Assembly (NCBI RefSeq): GCF_020176695.1
Contig: NZ_JAIWIA010000013.1
Coordinates: 1 to 64,000, forward strand
Source: Massilia sp. MS-15
GTDB taxonomy: Bacteria > Pseudomonadota > Gammaproteobacteria > Burkholderiales > Burkholderiaceae_D
Direction: 5' to 3'
DNA: 64,000 bases
Numbering within the stretch: position 1 is the stretch's first letter; the number at the start of each line of letters is the position of its first letter. The notes under the pieces were generated by a model, which saw only the letters and a program-made list of their open reading frames with translations, was not told where the DNA came from and searched no databases. Shown piece after piece: positions 1 to 8,424 of the stretch. Made by a program: the position numbers and the translations under genes.

Positions 1-728
1 GTACCGGGAGCCGTCATGGCCAGCCCCTGCGGCGGCGCCACCGCTGCCAGCGGCGGCGTCACCATGTCGATCAGATCGCGTAGCGCCGCGCTCCCTGCGC
101 CGAAGCCGGGGCCATCGGCGCCGAGGCGCGCATCGGCCACCCGTTCCAGCTCCTGCAGCGCGGCGAGGCAGTCCTGGGCGGCGTCTGCCAGGACCTGGCG
201 TGCCGCCGGCGTGACCCGCGCCCAGGCGGTGTCGAGCTCGGCCATGCCCTCGGCGCCGCGCGCGCGCGCCGCTTCGCGCGCCAGCATCGTCACGCCGTTG
301 GCCAGCGGCACCTCCTTCACCAGCGGCGCGATGCGCGCGGCGATCCAGGCAAGGTTGCCGACGCGGCGTTCCTGCCCGTCTTCGTCAGGCAGCGGGTGCA
401 GCGCATCCCAGAAGCGCTCGCACAAGGCGGCCAGCAGGCGCAAGCCATAGGCCAGACCCGCGAGGCCGCCGGTCCTGGCGCTTGCTTCGGCCAGCCAGAC
501 CGCGAGTTGCAAGTCCTTGCTGCGGGTTTCGATCAGTTCCGCGCAGCGTTTCGCCACGAACTTCCAGTCGGCCTCCTTCAGGTTCGTCACCCATGCGCCC
601 TGGTCGATCGACGGGTCGTCGGCTTCGCGCGCGCGGCTGATCGCATCGAATTCGGGCGAGAAGGCCAGGTCTTCCCCGCAGGGCTGGCCGGCGCTGATCG
701 GCGCCAGCAGGGCTTCCATGTCGTGCAT
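1..728 (-). CDS. tssA: T6SS baseplate/cap protein TssA (ImpA family), 3' end outside window
   Basis: The first 242 residues are present and the C-terminus runs off the left edge. The start ATG at 728 follows a GAGGAG ribosome site that begins right after the tssH stop, so the two genes are translationally close. The N-terminus carries the ImpA_N signature: an LLAPISAGQPCGEDL-type opening, then the region around FWDALHPLPDEDG, which is typical of TssA. TssA proteins organise the baseplate and sheath priming or capping in the cytoplasm. As last visible gene of the lipoprotein-tssB-tssC-hcp-tssH operon its role is well supported. Which C-terminal TssA class it has cannot be seen here. Confidence 0.9.
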   Translation of the reverse strand, partial: MHDMEALLAPISAGQPCGEDLAFSPEFDAISRAREADDPSIDQGAWVTNLKEADWKFVAKRCAELIETRSKDLQLAVWLAEASARTGGLAGLAYGLRLLAALCERFWDALHPLPDEDGQERRVGNLAWIAARIAPLVKEVPLANGVTMLAREAARARGAEGMAELDTAWARVTPAARQVLADAAQDCLAALQELERVADARLGADGPGFGAGSAALRDLIDMVTPPLAAVAPPQGLAMTAPG

Positions 729-741
729 GGGCTGTCTCCTC

Positions 742-3384
742 TTATTCGATGGCGTACTTGAACTTGCCGGCCCTGGTGGCGCCCACCTTGACCCGGGTGA
801 GCTTGCCGCCCTCGGCCATCCGCGCCAGCACGCTGTCGGCGATCTCGGGCAGCAGGGTGCCGTTCAGGATATGGTCGACATTGCGCGCGCCGGAATCGAC
901 CTCGGTACAGCGGTTCAGCACCGCGTTCACCAGCGCATCGTCGTACTCGAAGCGGGCACGGTGGTTGTCCAGCACCCTGGCCTTGATGCGGTCGAGCTTG
1001 AGGCGGATGATGTTGGCCAGCACCTCGTCGCGGATCGGATAGAAGGGCACCACCGTGAGCCGGCCCAGGAAGGCCGGCTTGAAGTGCTTCATGAGCAGGG
1101 GCCGCAGCATCTCGGCCAGTTGCGCCGGCTCGGGCAGTTCACTGGCCGGCTTGTTCAGGCAGGCCTGCATCAGCTGGGCCGAGCCGATGTTCGAGGTCAG
1201 GATGATGATGGTGTTGCGGAAGTCGATCTGGCGGCCTTCCGCGTCGTCGAGCACGCCCTTGTCGAATACCTGGAAGAACAGTTCCAGCACGTCGGGGTGC
1301 GCTTTCTCGACTTCGTCCAGCAGCACCACGCTGTAGGGATTGCGGCGCACCGCCTCGGTCAGCACCCCGCCTTCGCCATAGCCGACGTAGCCGGGGGGCG
1401 AGCCCTTCAGGCCGGAGACGCTGTGCGCTTCCTGGTATTCGCTCATGTTGATCGTGATGAGCTTGCGCTCGCCGCCGTACAGGATGTCGGCCAGCGCCAG
1501 CGCCGTCTCGGTCTTGCCCACGCCCGAACTGCCGACGAACAGGAACACGCCCTTCGGTTTGTTGGGGTCGTCCAGGCTGGCGCGTGCGGTGCGCACCCGC
1601 TGCGCCACCGCATGGCTGGCATTCGGCTGGCCCAGGATGCGCTGGTTCAGCAGCGACTGCAGTTTCATTACCGTGTGCAGTTCGTCCTTGACCATCCGTC
1701 CGAGCGGGATGCCGGTCCAGCCAGCGACGATCTCGGCCACCGTATGGCCATCGACCTGCAGGGGGACCAGCGGTGCCTCGCCCTGCAGCCCGCGCAGGCG
1801 CTCGACGCTGGCGCGCAGTTCGCCGGCGTCCTGGGCACGGCCCTGCTCGAGCGCCGCGCGCATCTCGCCGATCTCGCGCGCCAGACGCTGTTCCTCGTTC
1901 CAGCGCAGCAGCAGGCCGGCACGTTCATCGTCGCGCGCGGCGCGGCGCTGGCGCAGCCCGGCCACGGCTTCCTCGTGGCCGGCGCCGGCCTTGGCCTCGC
2001 GCTGCAGGGCGGCCAGCTGGGCGTCGATGCATTCGATGTCGCGGATGCAGTCTTCCAGCCGGGCCGGCGTGGCGCTGCTGCCCAGCGCCACCTTGGCGCA
2101 GGCGGTGTCGAGCACGCTGATCGCCTTGTCCGGCAACTGGCGCCCGCTGATGTAGCGGTGCGACAGGCGCACGGCCTCGGTGACCGCATCGTCGTAGATG
2201 CGCACCCTGAAATGCGCCTCCATCAGCGGCGCCATCGCGCGTAGCATGGCGCAGGCCGTCGCTTCGTCTGGCTCCTCGATCTTGATCACCTGGAAACGGC
2301 GTGCCAGTGCGGCATCCTTCTCGAAGTATTTCTTGTATTCGCCCCAGGTGGTCGCCGCGATGGTGCGCAGTTCGCCGCGCGCCAGCGCCGGTTTCAGCAG
2401 GTTGGCGGCATCGCTCTGGCCGGCCTGCCCCCCGGCCCCGATCATCGTATGGGCTTCGTCGATGAACAGGACGATCGGATGCGGGCTCTTCTTGACTTCC
2501 TCGATCACGTTTTTCAGGCGGTTCTCGAACTCGCCCTTGACCGAGGCCCCGGCCTGCAGCAGGCCCATGTCGAGGGTGTGGATCTCGACGCCCTTCAGGA
2601 CATCCGGCACGTCCTGCTGCGCGATCCGCAGCGCCAGGCCTTCGACCACGGCGGTCTTGCCGACGCCCGCCTCGCCGGTCAGGATCGGGTTGTTCTGGCG
2701 GCGCCGCATCAGGATGTCGATCGCCTGGCGGATCTCGGGGTCGCGCCCGATCACGGGGTCGACCCGGCCTGCGCGCGCACGCGCGGTCAGGCAGGTCGTG
2801 TACTGGTCGAGCGCGGGCGTGCCGCGCCCAGGGTCGGCCGCCATCTCCCGCAATGGTTCGTCCGGGGGCACAGGCTGTCCGGTAGAGACTGGCGGCGTTT
2901 CCTGTGAGCCGCGGGTGATCCGCTCAAAATCGTGCTTCAGGCGCTCGAGCGGGAACTGGCTGAACAGGGGCGAAGCGCGTAGTGCCAGCTGCGATAGCGA
3001 GGCATGCGTCAGCAAAGCCAGCAGCAAGTGGCCGCTGCGGATCTGGTTGCCCTGCCCCGCCGTGGGCGTGGCCAGAGAGGCAATCAGCCAGGCATGCTCG
3101 AACAGTACCGGCAGGTGGCGCGAGAACACCGGCGTGCGTCCGCTGCCAGTGGCGAAACCTTCGATTTCCCGGCGCAAGTCGGTCTCCAGGCCCGTGAGGC
3201 TGATCTCGCATGCCTGCGCGATCACGCACAGGTCGCTGGCGGGCTGCTCGATCAACCCCAGCATCAGGTGCTCGATCTCGACCTCGTACTGTCCCAGGCC
3301 GACGCAGATCGACGCGGCGCGGCTGGCGGCGGTCCGGGTGGTGTCGTTCAGCTTCCCGATCAGGGTCTTGAGATTGATCTCCAT
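742..3384 (-). CDS. tssH: T6SS AAA+ ATPase TssH (ClpV), sheath disassembly
   Basis: 880 residues, normal for ClpV. The ATPase recycles contracted TssB/TssC sheath in the cytoplasm. Seen in order: a Clp-N double repeat (about 1-150), a first AAA+ domain with Walker A GEAGVGKTA and Walker B LFIDEAH, a short ClpB-like middle coiled coil rich in Arg/Glu/Ala (about 400-520), and a second AAA+ domain with GSSGVGKTE and LLDEVEKAH, followed by the ClpB D2-small domain. The start at 3384 (MEINLKTLIGKLND) was preferred to an upstream in-frame codon because ClpV proteins begin this way and AAGGAC lies just before it. It sits directly downstream of hcp, with no tssE, tssF or tssG between, unlike many T6SS loci. 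Confidence 0.97.
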   Translation of the reverse strand: MEINLKTLIGKLNDTTRTAASRAASICVGLGQYEVEIEHLMLGLIEQPASDLCVIAQACEISLTGLETDLRREIEGFATGSGRTPVFSRHLPVLFEHAWLIASLATPTAGQGNQIRSGHLLLALLTHASLSQLALRASPLFSQFPLERLKHDFERITRGSQETPPVSTGQPVPPDEPLREMAADPGRGTPALDQYTTCLTARARAGRVDPVIGRDPEIRQAIDILMRRRQNNPILTGEAGVGKTAVVEGLALRIAQQDVPDVLKGVEIHTLDMGLLQAGASVKGEFENRLKNVIEEVKKSPHPIVLFIDEAHTMIGAGGQAGQSDAANLLKPALARGELRTIAATTWGEYKKYFEKDAALARRFQVIKIEEPDEATACAMLRAMAPLMEAHFRVRIYDDAVTEAVRLSHRYISGRQLPDKAISVLDTACAKVALGSSATPARLEDCIRDIECIDAQLAALQREAKAGAGHEEAVAGLRQRRAARDDERAGLLLRWNEEQRLAREIGEMRAALEQGRAQDAGELRASVERLRGLQGEAPLVPLQVDGHTVAEIVAGWTGIPLGRMVKDELHTVMKLQSLLNQRILGQPNASHAVAQRVRTARASLDDPNKPKGVFLFVGSSGVGKTETALALADILYGGERKLITINMSEYQEAHSVSGLKGSPPGYVGYGEGGVLTEAVRRNPYSVVLLDEVEKAHPDVLELFFQVFDKGVLDDAEGRQIDFRNTIIILTSNIGSAQLMQACLNKPASELPEPAQLAEMLRPLLMKHFKPAFLGRLTVVPFYPIRDEVLANIIRLKLDRIKARVLDNHRARFEYDDALVNAVLNRCTEVDSGARNVDHILNGTLLPEIADSVLARMAEGGKLTRVKVGATRAGKFKYAIE

Positions 3385-3527
3385 CGTATCGCGTCCTTGT
3401 AGTCGAGCTGCGCCGGCGCAAGCGCGCATGCCTGCTGCCGCAAATGGATGCGCGGCGCCGCGAGTGCATCGCGGACGCCGCGTTCGGATGGCCGCCAGGC
3501 TCTGGCGAGTCGGCGGCCGTGGATGCG

Positions 3528-4019
3528 TCAGGCGACCTTGTTGGCCGCCAGGTCCCAGCCGCCCGAGGTGTTACCGCCCGAACCACCGCTAATCTTCTGC
3601 TGGGTGTACTTCCACTTGATCTTCGAGAACTTCAGTCCGACGGTTTCCTGGATGATCGAGCCTTCCATGACGCTCGGTGCCACCGCGCCGATCAGCACGT
3701 TTTCCAGTTCGATCTCGAAGTACTTGACGCGCTCGCCCTGGCCATCGGCCCGCATGAATTCCAGCTTGGCCTTGGGAATGGTCTTACCGGCCGAGCAGGT
3801 CTGCAGCAGGATCGGCGACGACAGGTCGGCCAGCTTGGACAGGGTGATCTCCTGGTGTTCGCAACGCTCGGCCGTATGGCCGCCGCTGGTGGAAGCGGTT
3901 GCCGAGCGCGGCTGCGACACGCCCCAGTTCACGGCCAGGCACTCGATCCAGTCCTTGTGCTTGTCGTCCATCGATTCACCCTTGATCCCGTCGATCTGCA
4001 GGTATACGTCAATTGCCAT
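3528..4019 (-). CDS. hcp: T6SS inner tube protein Hcp (TssD)
   Basis: 163 residues, the normal Hcp size. Hcp hexamers stack into the inner tube that is thrown out of the cell when the sheath contracts, and can carry small effectors. The opening MAIDVYLQIDGIKGES and the pattern of a beta-barrel fold with HQEITLSKLADLSSP and KAKLEFMRADG are classic Hcp1 family features. There is no extended C-terminal effector domain; the tail is a short Gly/Ser/Asn-rich stretch. The gene starts 31 bases after tssC with a TGGAGT ribosome site. A 143-base gap without a recognisable gene separates it from tssH. Confidence 0.96.
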   Translation of the reverse strand: MAIDVYLQIDGIKGESMDDKHKDWIECLAVNWGVSQPRSATASTSGGHTAERCEHQEITLSKLADLSSPILLQTCSAGKTIPKAKLEFMRADGQGERVKYFEIELENVLIGAVAPSVMEGSIIQETVGLKFSKIKWKYTQQKISGGSGGNTSGGWDLAANKVA

Positions 4020-4050
4020 GTTCTACTCCATTTAAGTTGAAAAAAACTAC

Positions 4051-5550
4051 TTAGCCTTTGGTCGACTGCGGCAGCTCCGCGACCAGTCGGAGCGAAACGG
4101 ACAGCTCGTCGAGCTGGAAATGCGGGCGCAAGAAGGACACGGCGCGGTAGACGCCAGGACGGCCCGGTACCTCGGACACCTGCACGCTGGCCTCGCGCAG
4201 CGGGAACTGGGCCTTCTGGTCCTGGCTCGCGCTGTCGTCAAGCAGGACATACTGGGTCAGCCAGCGGTTCAGGTAGTCTTCGACGTTGGACGCGGCGGCA
4301 AAGCTGCCGATTTTGTCGCGCATCATGGCTTTCATGTAGTGGGCGATGCGCGAGACCGCGAAGATGTATTGCAGCTGCGAGGACAGCACGGCATTCGCGT
4401 TGGCGGCGTCGGTGTTGTACTTCTTGGCCTTCTGGACCGACTGGGCGCCGAAGAAGGCCGCATAATCGGTGTTCTTGCAGTGGACCAGCGAGATGAAGCC
4501 GAGGTCCGACAGTTCTTTTTCGCGGCGGTCGGTGATCGCCAGCTCGGTGGGACACTTCAGCGCCACTTCGCCTTCGTCAGTCTTGAAGGTATGGGCCGGC
4601 AGGTTCTCGACCAGGCCACCGCCCTCGACACCGCGGATCGCGGCGCACCAGCCATAGTCTTCAAAGGCCTTGGTCAGCTTGGAGGCAAAGGCATAGGCGG
4701 CATTGCACCACAGGTATTTCTGGTGGTCGCTCCCGTCCACGTCCTCGACATAATTGAAACCCTCGGTGGTCATGCCATCCTGCGGGTGGTATGGCAGGCG
4801 GCCCAGGAAGCGTGGCAGGGTCAGGCCGACGTAGCGCGCATCCTCGGATTCGCGGAAGCTCTTCCACTTAGCGTATTCGACCGTGTCGAACACCTTGGCC
4901 AGGTCGCGCGGCTTGCCGAGGTCGCCGAAGCTGTCGATTCCGAACAGTTCCGGCGCGGCCGAGGCGATGAAGGGCGCATGGCTGGCAGCAGCCACATGCG
5001 ACATCTGCTCGAGGAAATACATGTCTTCCGGCTGGCGCGAGATCTCGAAGTCGCCGATCAGGGCGCCATAAGGCGCGCCGCCGAAACTACCGAATTCTTC
5101 TTCGTAGACCTTCTTGAACATATTGCTCTGGTCGAATTCCAGCGCCGACTGGAAGTCCTTCACCAGTTCGCGCTTGCTGACGTTGAGCATGCGGATCTGC
5201 AGGTTGGCACTGGTGACGCTGTTCTTGACCAGGTAGTGCAGGCCAGTCCAGCTGCGCTCGAGCTTCTGGAATTCCGGTGCATGCATGACGGCCGAGAGCT
5301 GGGCTGAAATCATGCGGTCGAGTTCTGCCAGGCGCACGTCGATCATGGCCGACAGGTTGCTCGTCATGACCATGGTGCCCTGCATGACCTGGTGCACCAG
5401 TTCCGAGATGATGTCGCGCGCGCGTTCGTGTTCGCTGCTGGATTTCGCGACCCGGCTCTGCTCGACGATCTGGTCGAGCAGGGAGGTGTCGAGCTCCACC
5501 GGACCGGTGGTCTGCGCCTGGCTTGCGGTATCGAGGACGGCCGCCATCAT
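4051..5550 (-). CDS. tssC: T6SS contractile sheath large subunit TssC (VipB)
   Basis: 499 residues, full length. TssC pairs with TssB to form the contractile sheath around the Hcp tube. Visible family features are the N-terminal helical region with LLDQIVEQSRVAKS, the LERSWTGLHYLV segment, the LPRFLGRLPY region and the C-terminal FLRPHFQLDELSVSLRLVAELP strand shared by EvpB/VC_A0108 proteins. Two consecutive ATG codons (5550 and 5547) overlap the tssB stop, so translation is coupled; the GGGGAGGC site is better spaced for the second ATG. The gene is co-transcribed with tssB and hcp. Confidence 0.97.
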   Translation of the reverse strand: MMAAVLDTASQAQTTGPVELDTSLLDQIVEQSRVAKSSSEHERARDIISELVHQVMQGTMVMTSNLSAMIDVRLAELDRMISAQLSAVMHAPEFQKLERSWTGLHYLVKNSVTSANLQIRMLNVSKRELVKDFQSALEFDQSNMFKKVYEEEFGSFGGAPYGALIGDFEISRQPEDMYFLEQMSHVAAASHAPFIASAAPELFGIDSFGDLGKPRDLAKVFDTVEYAKWKSFRESEDARYVGLTLPRFLGRLPYHPQDGMTTEGFNYVEDVDGSDHQKYLWCNAAYAFASKLTKAFEDYGWCAAIRGVEGGGLVENLPAHTFKTDEGEVALKCPTELAITDRREKELSDLGFISLVHCKNTDYAAFFGAQSVQKAKKYNTDAANANAVLSSQLQYIFAVSRIAHYMKAMMRDKIGSFAAASNVEDYLNRWLTQYVLLDDSASQDQKAQFPLREASVQVSEVPGRPGVYRAVSFLRPHFQLDELSVSLRLVAELPQSTKG

Positions 5551-6104
5551 GCCTCCCCTTCGGGTTTGCTCTGCTTGCGCATGCCTGCCAGCCGTTCGGT
5601 ATTGCCCAGCACTTCACTGAGAAGGTCATCGAGCTTGTCGTTGCCGGCCAGCTTGTTGCGCAGGTCGGCCAGCTTGGTGCGCGCGTCCAGCAGGCCCTTG
5701 AGCGGGGCTACCTGGCGCACGACCGACTCGGGGCGGAAGTCTTCCATTTCCCGGAACTGCAGCTGAACCGCGAACTCACCGCCCTCGGCCGACAGGTGGT
5801 TCTCCACCCGGAAATTGAGGCTGGGAGCGACAGCGCCGAGCACTTCGTCGAAATTGCCGGCATCGACATTGACGAACTTCTTGTCCTTCAAGCGCTTCTT
5901 CTCCTGTTCGGGATCGTTCCCGAAGTCGCCCAGCACGCCAACGACGAAGGGCAGTTCCTTGTTTTCGATGGCGTCGCCGATCTCGACGTCATACGTCATC
6001 TGCACGCGTGGCGCGCGCACCTTTTGCAAGCGCTTCTGCACGCTCTCATTCTTGGCCCTGTCGACTCCAGGTGACGGGTTGAAACGGCCGGCGACGCCGG
6101 CCAT
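5547..6104 (-). CDS. tssB: T6SS contractile sheath small subunit TssB (VipA)
   Basis: 185 residues. TssB and TssC intertwine to make the sheath protomer; the TssB C-terminal helix is the site recognised by TssH in other systems. The sequence shows the signature ESVQKRLQKVRAPRVQ then TYDVEIGDAIE, the PFVVGVLGDF strand and a charged C-terminal region. The N-terminal 18 or so residues before ESVQKR are slightly longer than in many homologues, so the true start could lie a few codons downstream, although ATG at 6104 has a GAGGT site 10 bases upstream. It begins only 8 bases after the TPR lipoprotein stop and its own stop overlaps tssC. Confidence 0.96.
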   Translation of the reverse strand: MAGVAGRFNPSPGVDRAKNESVQKRLQKVRAPRVQMTYDVEIGDAIENKELPFVVGVLGDFGNDPEQEKKRLKDKKFVNVDAGNFDEVLGAVAPSLNFRVENHLSAEGGEFAVQLQFREMEDFRPESVVRQVAPLKGLLDARTKLADLRNKLAGNDKLDDLLSEVLGNTERLAGMRKQSKPEGEA

Positions 6105-6111
6105 GTGGGGG

Positions 6112-6705
6112 TTACCTCAGACCTTCGAACGGGTCGTTGCTCCTCGAAGCCGACCGGGTGCTGCCTGCGGCTGCGGCGCCGGAACCGGCGGTCACCGGGC
6201 GCGACCTCGCCCCCGGCACCCTGGGTGGCTCGCCCCGCTTGAACAGCTCGGTTTCACCGAGGCTGGCACGCAGCAGTTTGGCCAGGTCCTGGGCCTCGCT
6301 CTTCACGTCTCCATTCAGGTTGTTCTTGCGGGTGAGGTCGGACAATGCCTTGCTGGCCACGCGCAGGCCGCTCACCGCAACGATGCTGTGCGCGACCATG
6401 TCGTCCGGGTCGCGCTCGAGCGCCTCCTGGGCATGCGTGATGGCTTCGCCATAGATGCCTGCGTTGAAGCGGATCTGGGCCATCTTGACCCAGGGCCGCT
6501 TGTCGACAGGATGCGCCTCGCCCGCTGCCTTGAGCATGGCGTACGCCTTTTCTTCCTGCCTGGCCGCAAGCGCGGCGTCCGCTTCCGCAAACACTTGTTC
6601 TCCCACCGGGCCGGCCGGCTTGCTGGCCACGGGCTGCGGAGCGGTGGCGCAGCCGGCCAGGACCGCAACGACAGCGGCCAGGGGCATCCAGCGTTCATAC
6701 CTCAT
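6112..6705 (-). CDS. TPR-type lipoprotein at head of tssBC operon
   Basis: 197 residues if started at the ATG at 6705, which has a GGAGAG site and gives a clean lipoprotein signal peptide (MRYERWMPLAAVVAVLAGC, lipobox LAGC). After acylation the protein would sit in the outer or inner membrane facing the periplasm. Residues about 40-130 look like tetratricopeptide repeats (AEADAALAARQEEKAY, then NAGIYGEAITHAQEALERDPDD). The C-terminal 60 residues are Arg/Gly/Ser-rich and probably disordered. Small TPR lipoproteins occur at the head of many betaproteobacterial tssBC operons; their function is not settled. An in-frame extension to 6846 is not favoured because it would bury the signal peptide. 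Confidence 0.85.
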   Translation of the reverse strand: MRYERWMPLAAVVAVLAGCATAPQPVASKPAGPVGEQVFAEADAALAARQEEKAYAMLKAAGEAHPVDKRPWVKMAQIRFNAGIYGEAITHAQEALERDPDDMVAHSIVAVSGLRVASKALSDLTRKNNLNGDVKSEAQDLAKLLRASLGETELFKRGEPPRVPGARSRPVTAGSGAAAAGSTRSASRSNDPFEGLR

Positions 6706-6907
6706 GAGGGGCTCTCCACGACTGTTGAAACAGTCACCATTATTCGCGAGCCCATACGGGGGCAGTTGTGCGCTGTCAAGCGAACCCGTGGTTAGGCTCG
6801 TGCGCGCCTCAGTGACTTGCAGTGGCTTGAAGTTGCGCGCGATCACTGCAAGCCAGCGCCAGTCCGGTTCAATCGGTCATTGTCTCCAGCATGAGGAAAT
6901 GAATACG
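6706..6907. promoter_or_regulatory. Divergent T6SS control region with 9-bp inverted repeat
   Basis: About 200 bases separate the leftward TPR lipoprotein-tssBC operon from rightward tssJ. The region must hold both promoters. A perfect inverted repeat, CTTGCAGTG at 6816-6824 and CACTGCAAG at 6844-6852, is separated by 19 bases, so equivalent points of the half-sites lie about 28 bp apart. This is compatible with a dimeric regulator, but no particular regulator can be named. I saw no convincing sigma-70 or sigma-54 promoter. Confidence 0.5.
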
Positions 6908-7480
6908 ATGAGCGCGTTCAGAATGTCGGTGGCAGGGGTCGCGGCAGCAGTCCTGGTCGCCACCCAGGCCGGCTGCGGTAGCAAGGGACTTGCAAGCGCC
7001 GCCCTAGAGGCTGCCGGATTGCGCAAGCCGCGGGCCGTGTCCGACAACCAGGCGCCGCGCGGCGTTCCCCTGCGTCTGCACGCTTCCCACAAGCTCAATC
7101 TCGACGTCCGCGGCCAGCCGCTCGCGCTGGCGGTGCGGCTGTACCAACTGCGCGACAAGGAAGCCTTCGAACACATGCCCTATGCGGCCTTTCTCGATCC
7201 CCAGGCCGAGCGCCGGGGGCTGGGAGCCGACTTGATTGAAGTACGTGAAATCATGCTGGTGCCGGGCCAGCGCTACGAGGTCAACGAGAAGCTGGGCCGC
7301 GAAACCGGCTACCTGGCCCTGGTCGCCCTGTTCCAGCGCCCGGCGGAGCAGCGCTGGCGGGTCGCGCTGGCCGCGCCGGATGCCGAGCGAAAAGGCCTGG
7401 TCGTGGGCCTGCACGCCTGCGCCCTGAGTGTCGATGCTCGGGGACAGGCCGCCATGCTTTCCTCTGTGCGCTGTCAATGA
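6908..7480 (+). CDS. tssJ: T6SS outer-membrane lipoprotein TssJ
   Basis: 190 residues from the ATG at 6908; ATG at 6899 is in the same frame but overlaps its ribosome site GAGGAA, so 6908 is preferred. A signal peptide ends in a lipobox-like TQAGC, giving an acylated Cys. The mature part shows the TssJ beta-sandwich pattern: PLRLHASHKLNLDVRGQPLAL, AVRLYQLRDKEAFE, the EIMLVPGQ turn and an ALVALFQRP strand. TssJ anchors the TssJLM membrane complex by binding the periplasmic end of TssM. It is divergent from the sheath operon and is followed by tssL rather than the more usual tssK. Confidence 0.93.
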   Translation: MSAFRMSVAGVAAAVLVATQAGCGSKGLASAALEAAGLRKPRAVSDNQAPRGVPLRLHASHKLNLDVRGQPLALAVRLYQLRDKEAFEHMPYAAFLDPQAERRGLGADLIEVREIMLVPGQRYEVNEKLGRETGYLALVALFQRPAEQRWRVALAAPDAERKGLVVGLHACALSVDARGQAAMLSSVRCQ

Positions 7481-7535
7481 ACATTTCAGTAGTTCCGCCA
7501 AGCTAAAAAATTTCCGTAGCAAGGAGAACAGTCGA

Positions 7536-7601
7536 ATGAAGCATCCCGCAAGGCCATCGTCGGGACCTACCGCGCCCACACCAATCGTGGCGGACGCATG
7601 A
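7536..7601 (+). CDS. Short coupling ORF (21 codons) between tssJ and tssL
   Basis: An ATG at 7536, preceded by a strong AAGGAG site at 7521-7526, opens a 21-residue frame (MKHPARPSSGP then TAPTPIVADA). It ends in a TGA that overlaps the tssL start by four bases (ATGA). tssL itself has no good ribosome site, so this frame may drive tssL translation by coupling. It could be a leader peptide, or the fused start and end of a gene lost by in-frame deletion; in many T6SS clusters tssK lies exactly here. The peptide does not resemble any family I know. Confidence 0.45.
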   Translation: MKHPARPSSGPTAPTPIVADA

Positions 7602-8359
7602 GCGTCTTCGTCGAGCGGCGCGTCACGCCCCAGCCCGGACAGGGCAAGGCTCGTCCACCCCAGCGCCTGGTGGACATCATGTACGAGGGGTTCTATGCCC
7701 TGTTCCTGCTCAAGAGCGGCTGCGGGCCCCAGGCCCAGGCTTCGTTTGCCGACAACATGACCGCTTTCCTGGCCGACGTCGACCGCCATGCCAAAATGCT
7801 CGGGATCGCGGCCGACGACGTCGGCGCCGCCAAATATGCGTTCTGCTCAGCGGTTGACGAGATCATCCTGCGCTCGAGCTTTGAAATTCGGGATGCCTGG
7901 GAGAGGCGGCCCCTGCAGTTGCGGGTTTTTGGCGACCAGCTGGCCGGCGAGCATTTCTTCAATCGCCTCGAAGACCTGCGCGCACGCGGCCAGGCTCACC
8001 TGGAAGCGCTGGAAGTCTTCCATATGTGCCTGCTGCTCGGTTTCCAGGGCCGCTATGCCCTTGAAGGCCGCGACAAGCTGGACTACCTGGTGGCCCGCCT
8101 GGGCGACGAGATTGCCCGCATGCGCGGGCGCGGCCGTGGCTTTGCCCCGCATGCCGAGCGGCCTGACCGGGTAGTCAACCCGCTACGGCGCGACCTGTCG
8201 GTATGGATGCTGGGAACAGTGTTTCTGGTAGCCGGGCTCGGCGCTTACCTGGGATTCCGCACAGTGTTGTCGACGGAGGCGGCGACGCGAATGGCGAAGT
8301 ACGACAGCCTGGTCAAACTCCCGCCGAAAGCGGCGCACGTGACGATTACCTTGCCGTGA
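7598..8359 (+). CDS. tssL: T6SS inner-membrane protein TssL (DotU/IcmH)
   Basis: 253 residues. TssL forms the cytoplasmic arm of the TssJLM membrane complex and contacts the baseplate. The DotU domain fills residues about 20-185, with characteristic patterns KYAFCSAVDEIILRSSF, QLRVFGDQLAGEHFFNRLE and LGFQGRYALEGRDKLDYLV. A single membrane segment (about 204-225, VWMLGTVFLVAGLGAYLGF) lies near the C-terminus, leaving a short periplasmic tail. There is no C-terminal OmpA domain; that function may be supplied by the separate OmpA protein at 9208-9972. The start overlaps the 21-codon ORF. Confidence 0.93.
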   Translation: MSVFVERRVTPQPGQGKARPPQRLVDIMYEGFYALFLLKSGCGPQAQASFADNMTAFLADVDRHAKMLGIAADDVGAAKYAFCSAVDEIILRSSFEIRDAWERRPLQLRVFGDQLAGEHFFNRLEDLRARGQAHLEALEVFHMCLLLGFQGRYALEGRDKLDYLVARLGDEIARMRGRGRGFAPHAERPDRVVNPLRRDLSVWMLGTVFLVAGLGAYLGFRTVLSTEAATRMAKYDSLVKLPPKAAHVTITLP

Positions 8360-8424
8360 GCGCAGCAGGGGCGCCGGCCGGCGTGCCACCTTCGGCTCAC
8401 AGCGGATGGCCTGCCGGTCTTGCC

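Noticed and set aside
517-2244. Long open frame on the plus strand opposite tssH (575 codons).
   Set aside because: It is antisense to a clear ClpV gene; low-complexity Arg/Ala-rich content and no family. Caused by GC-rich third positions.
6823-6836. Sigma-54-like TGGC...TTGC sequence upstream of tssJ.
   Set aside because: The GG and GC elements are separated by nine bases instead of ten, which usually abolishes sigma-54 recognition.
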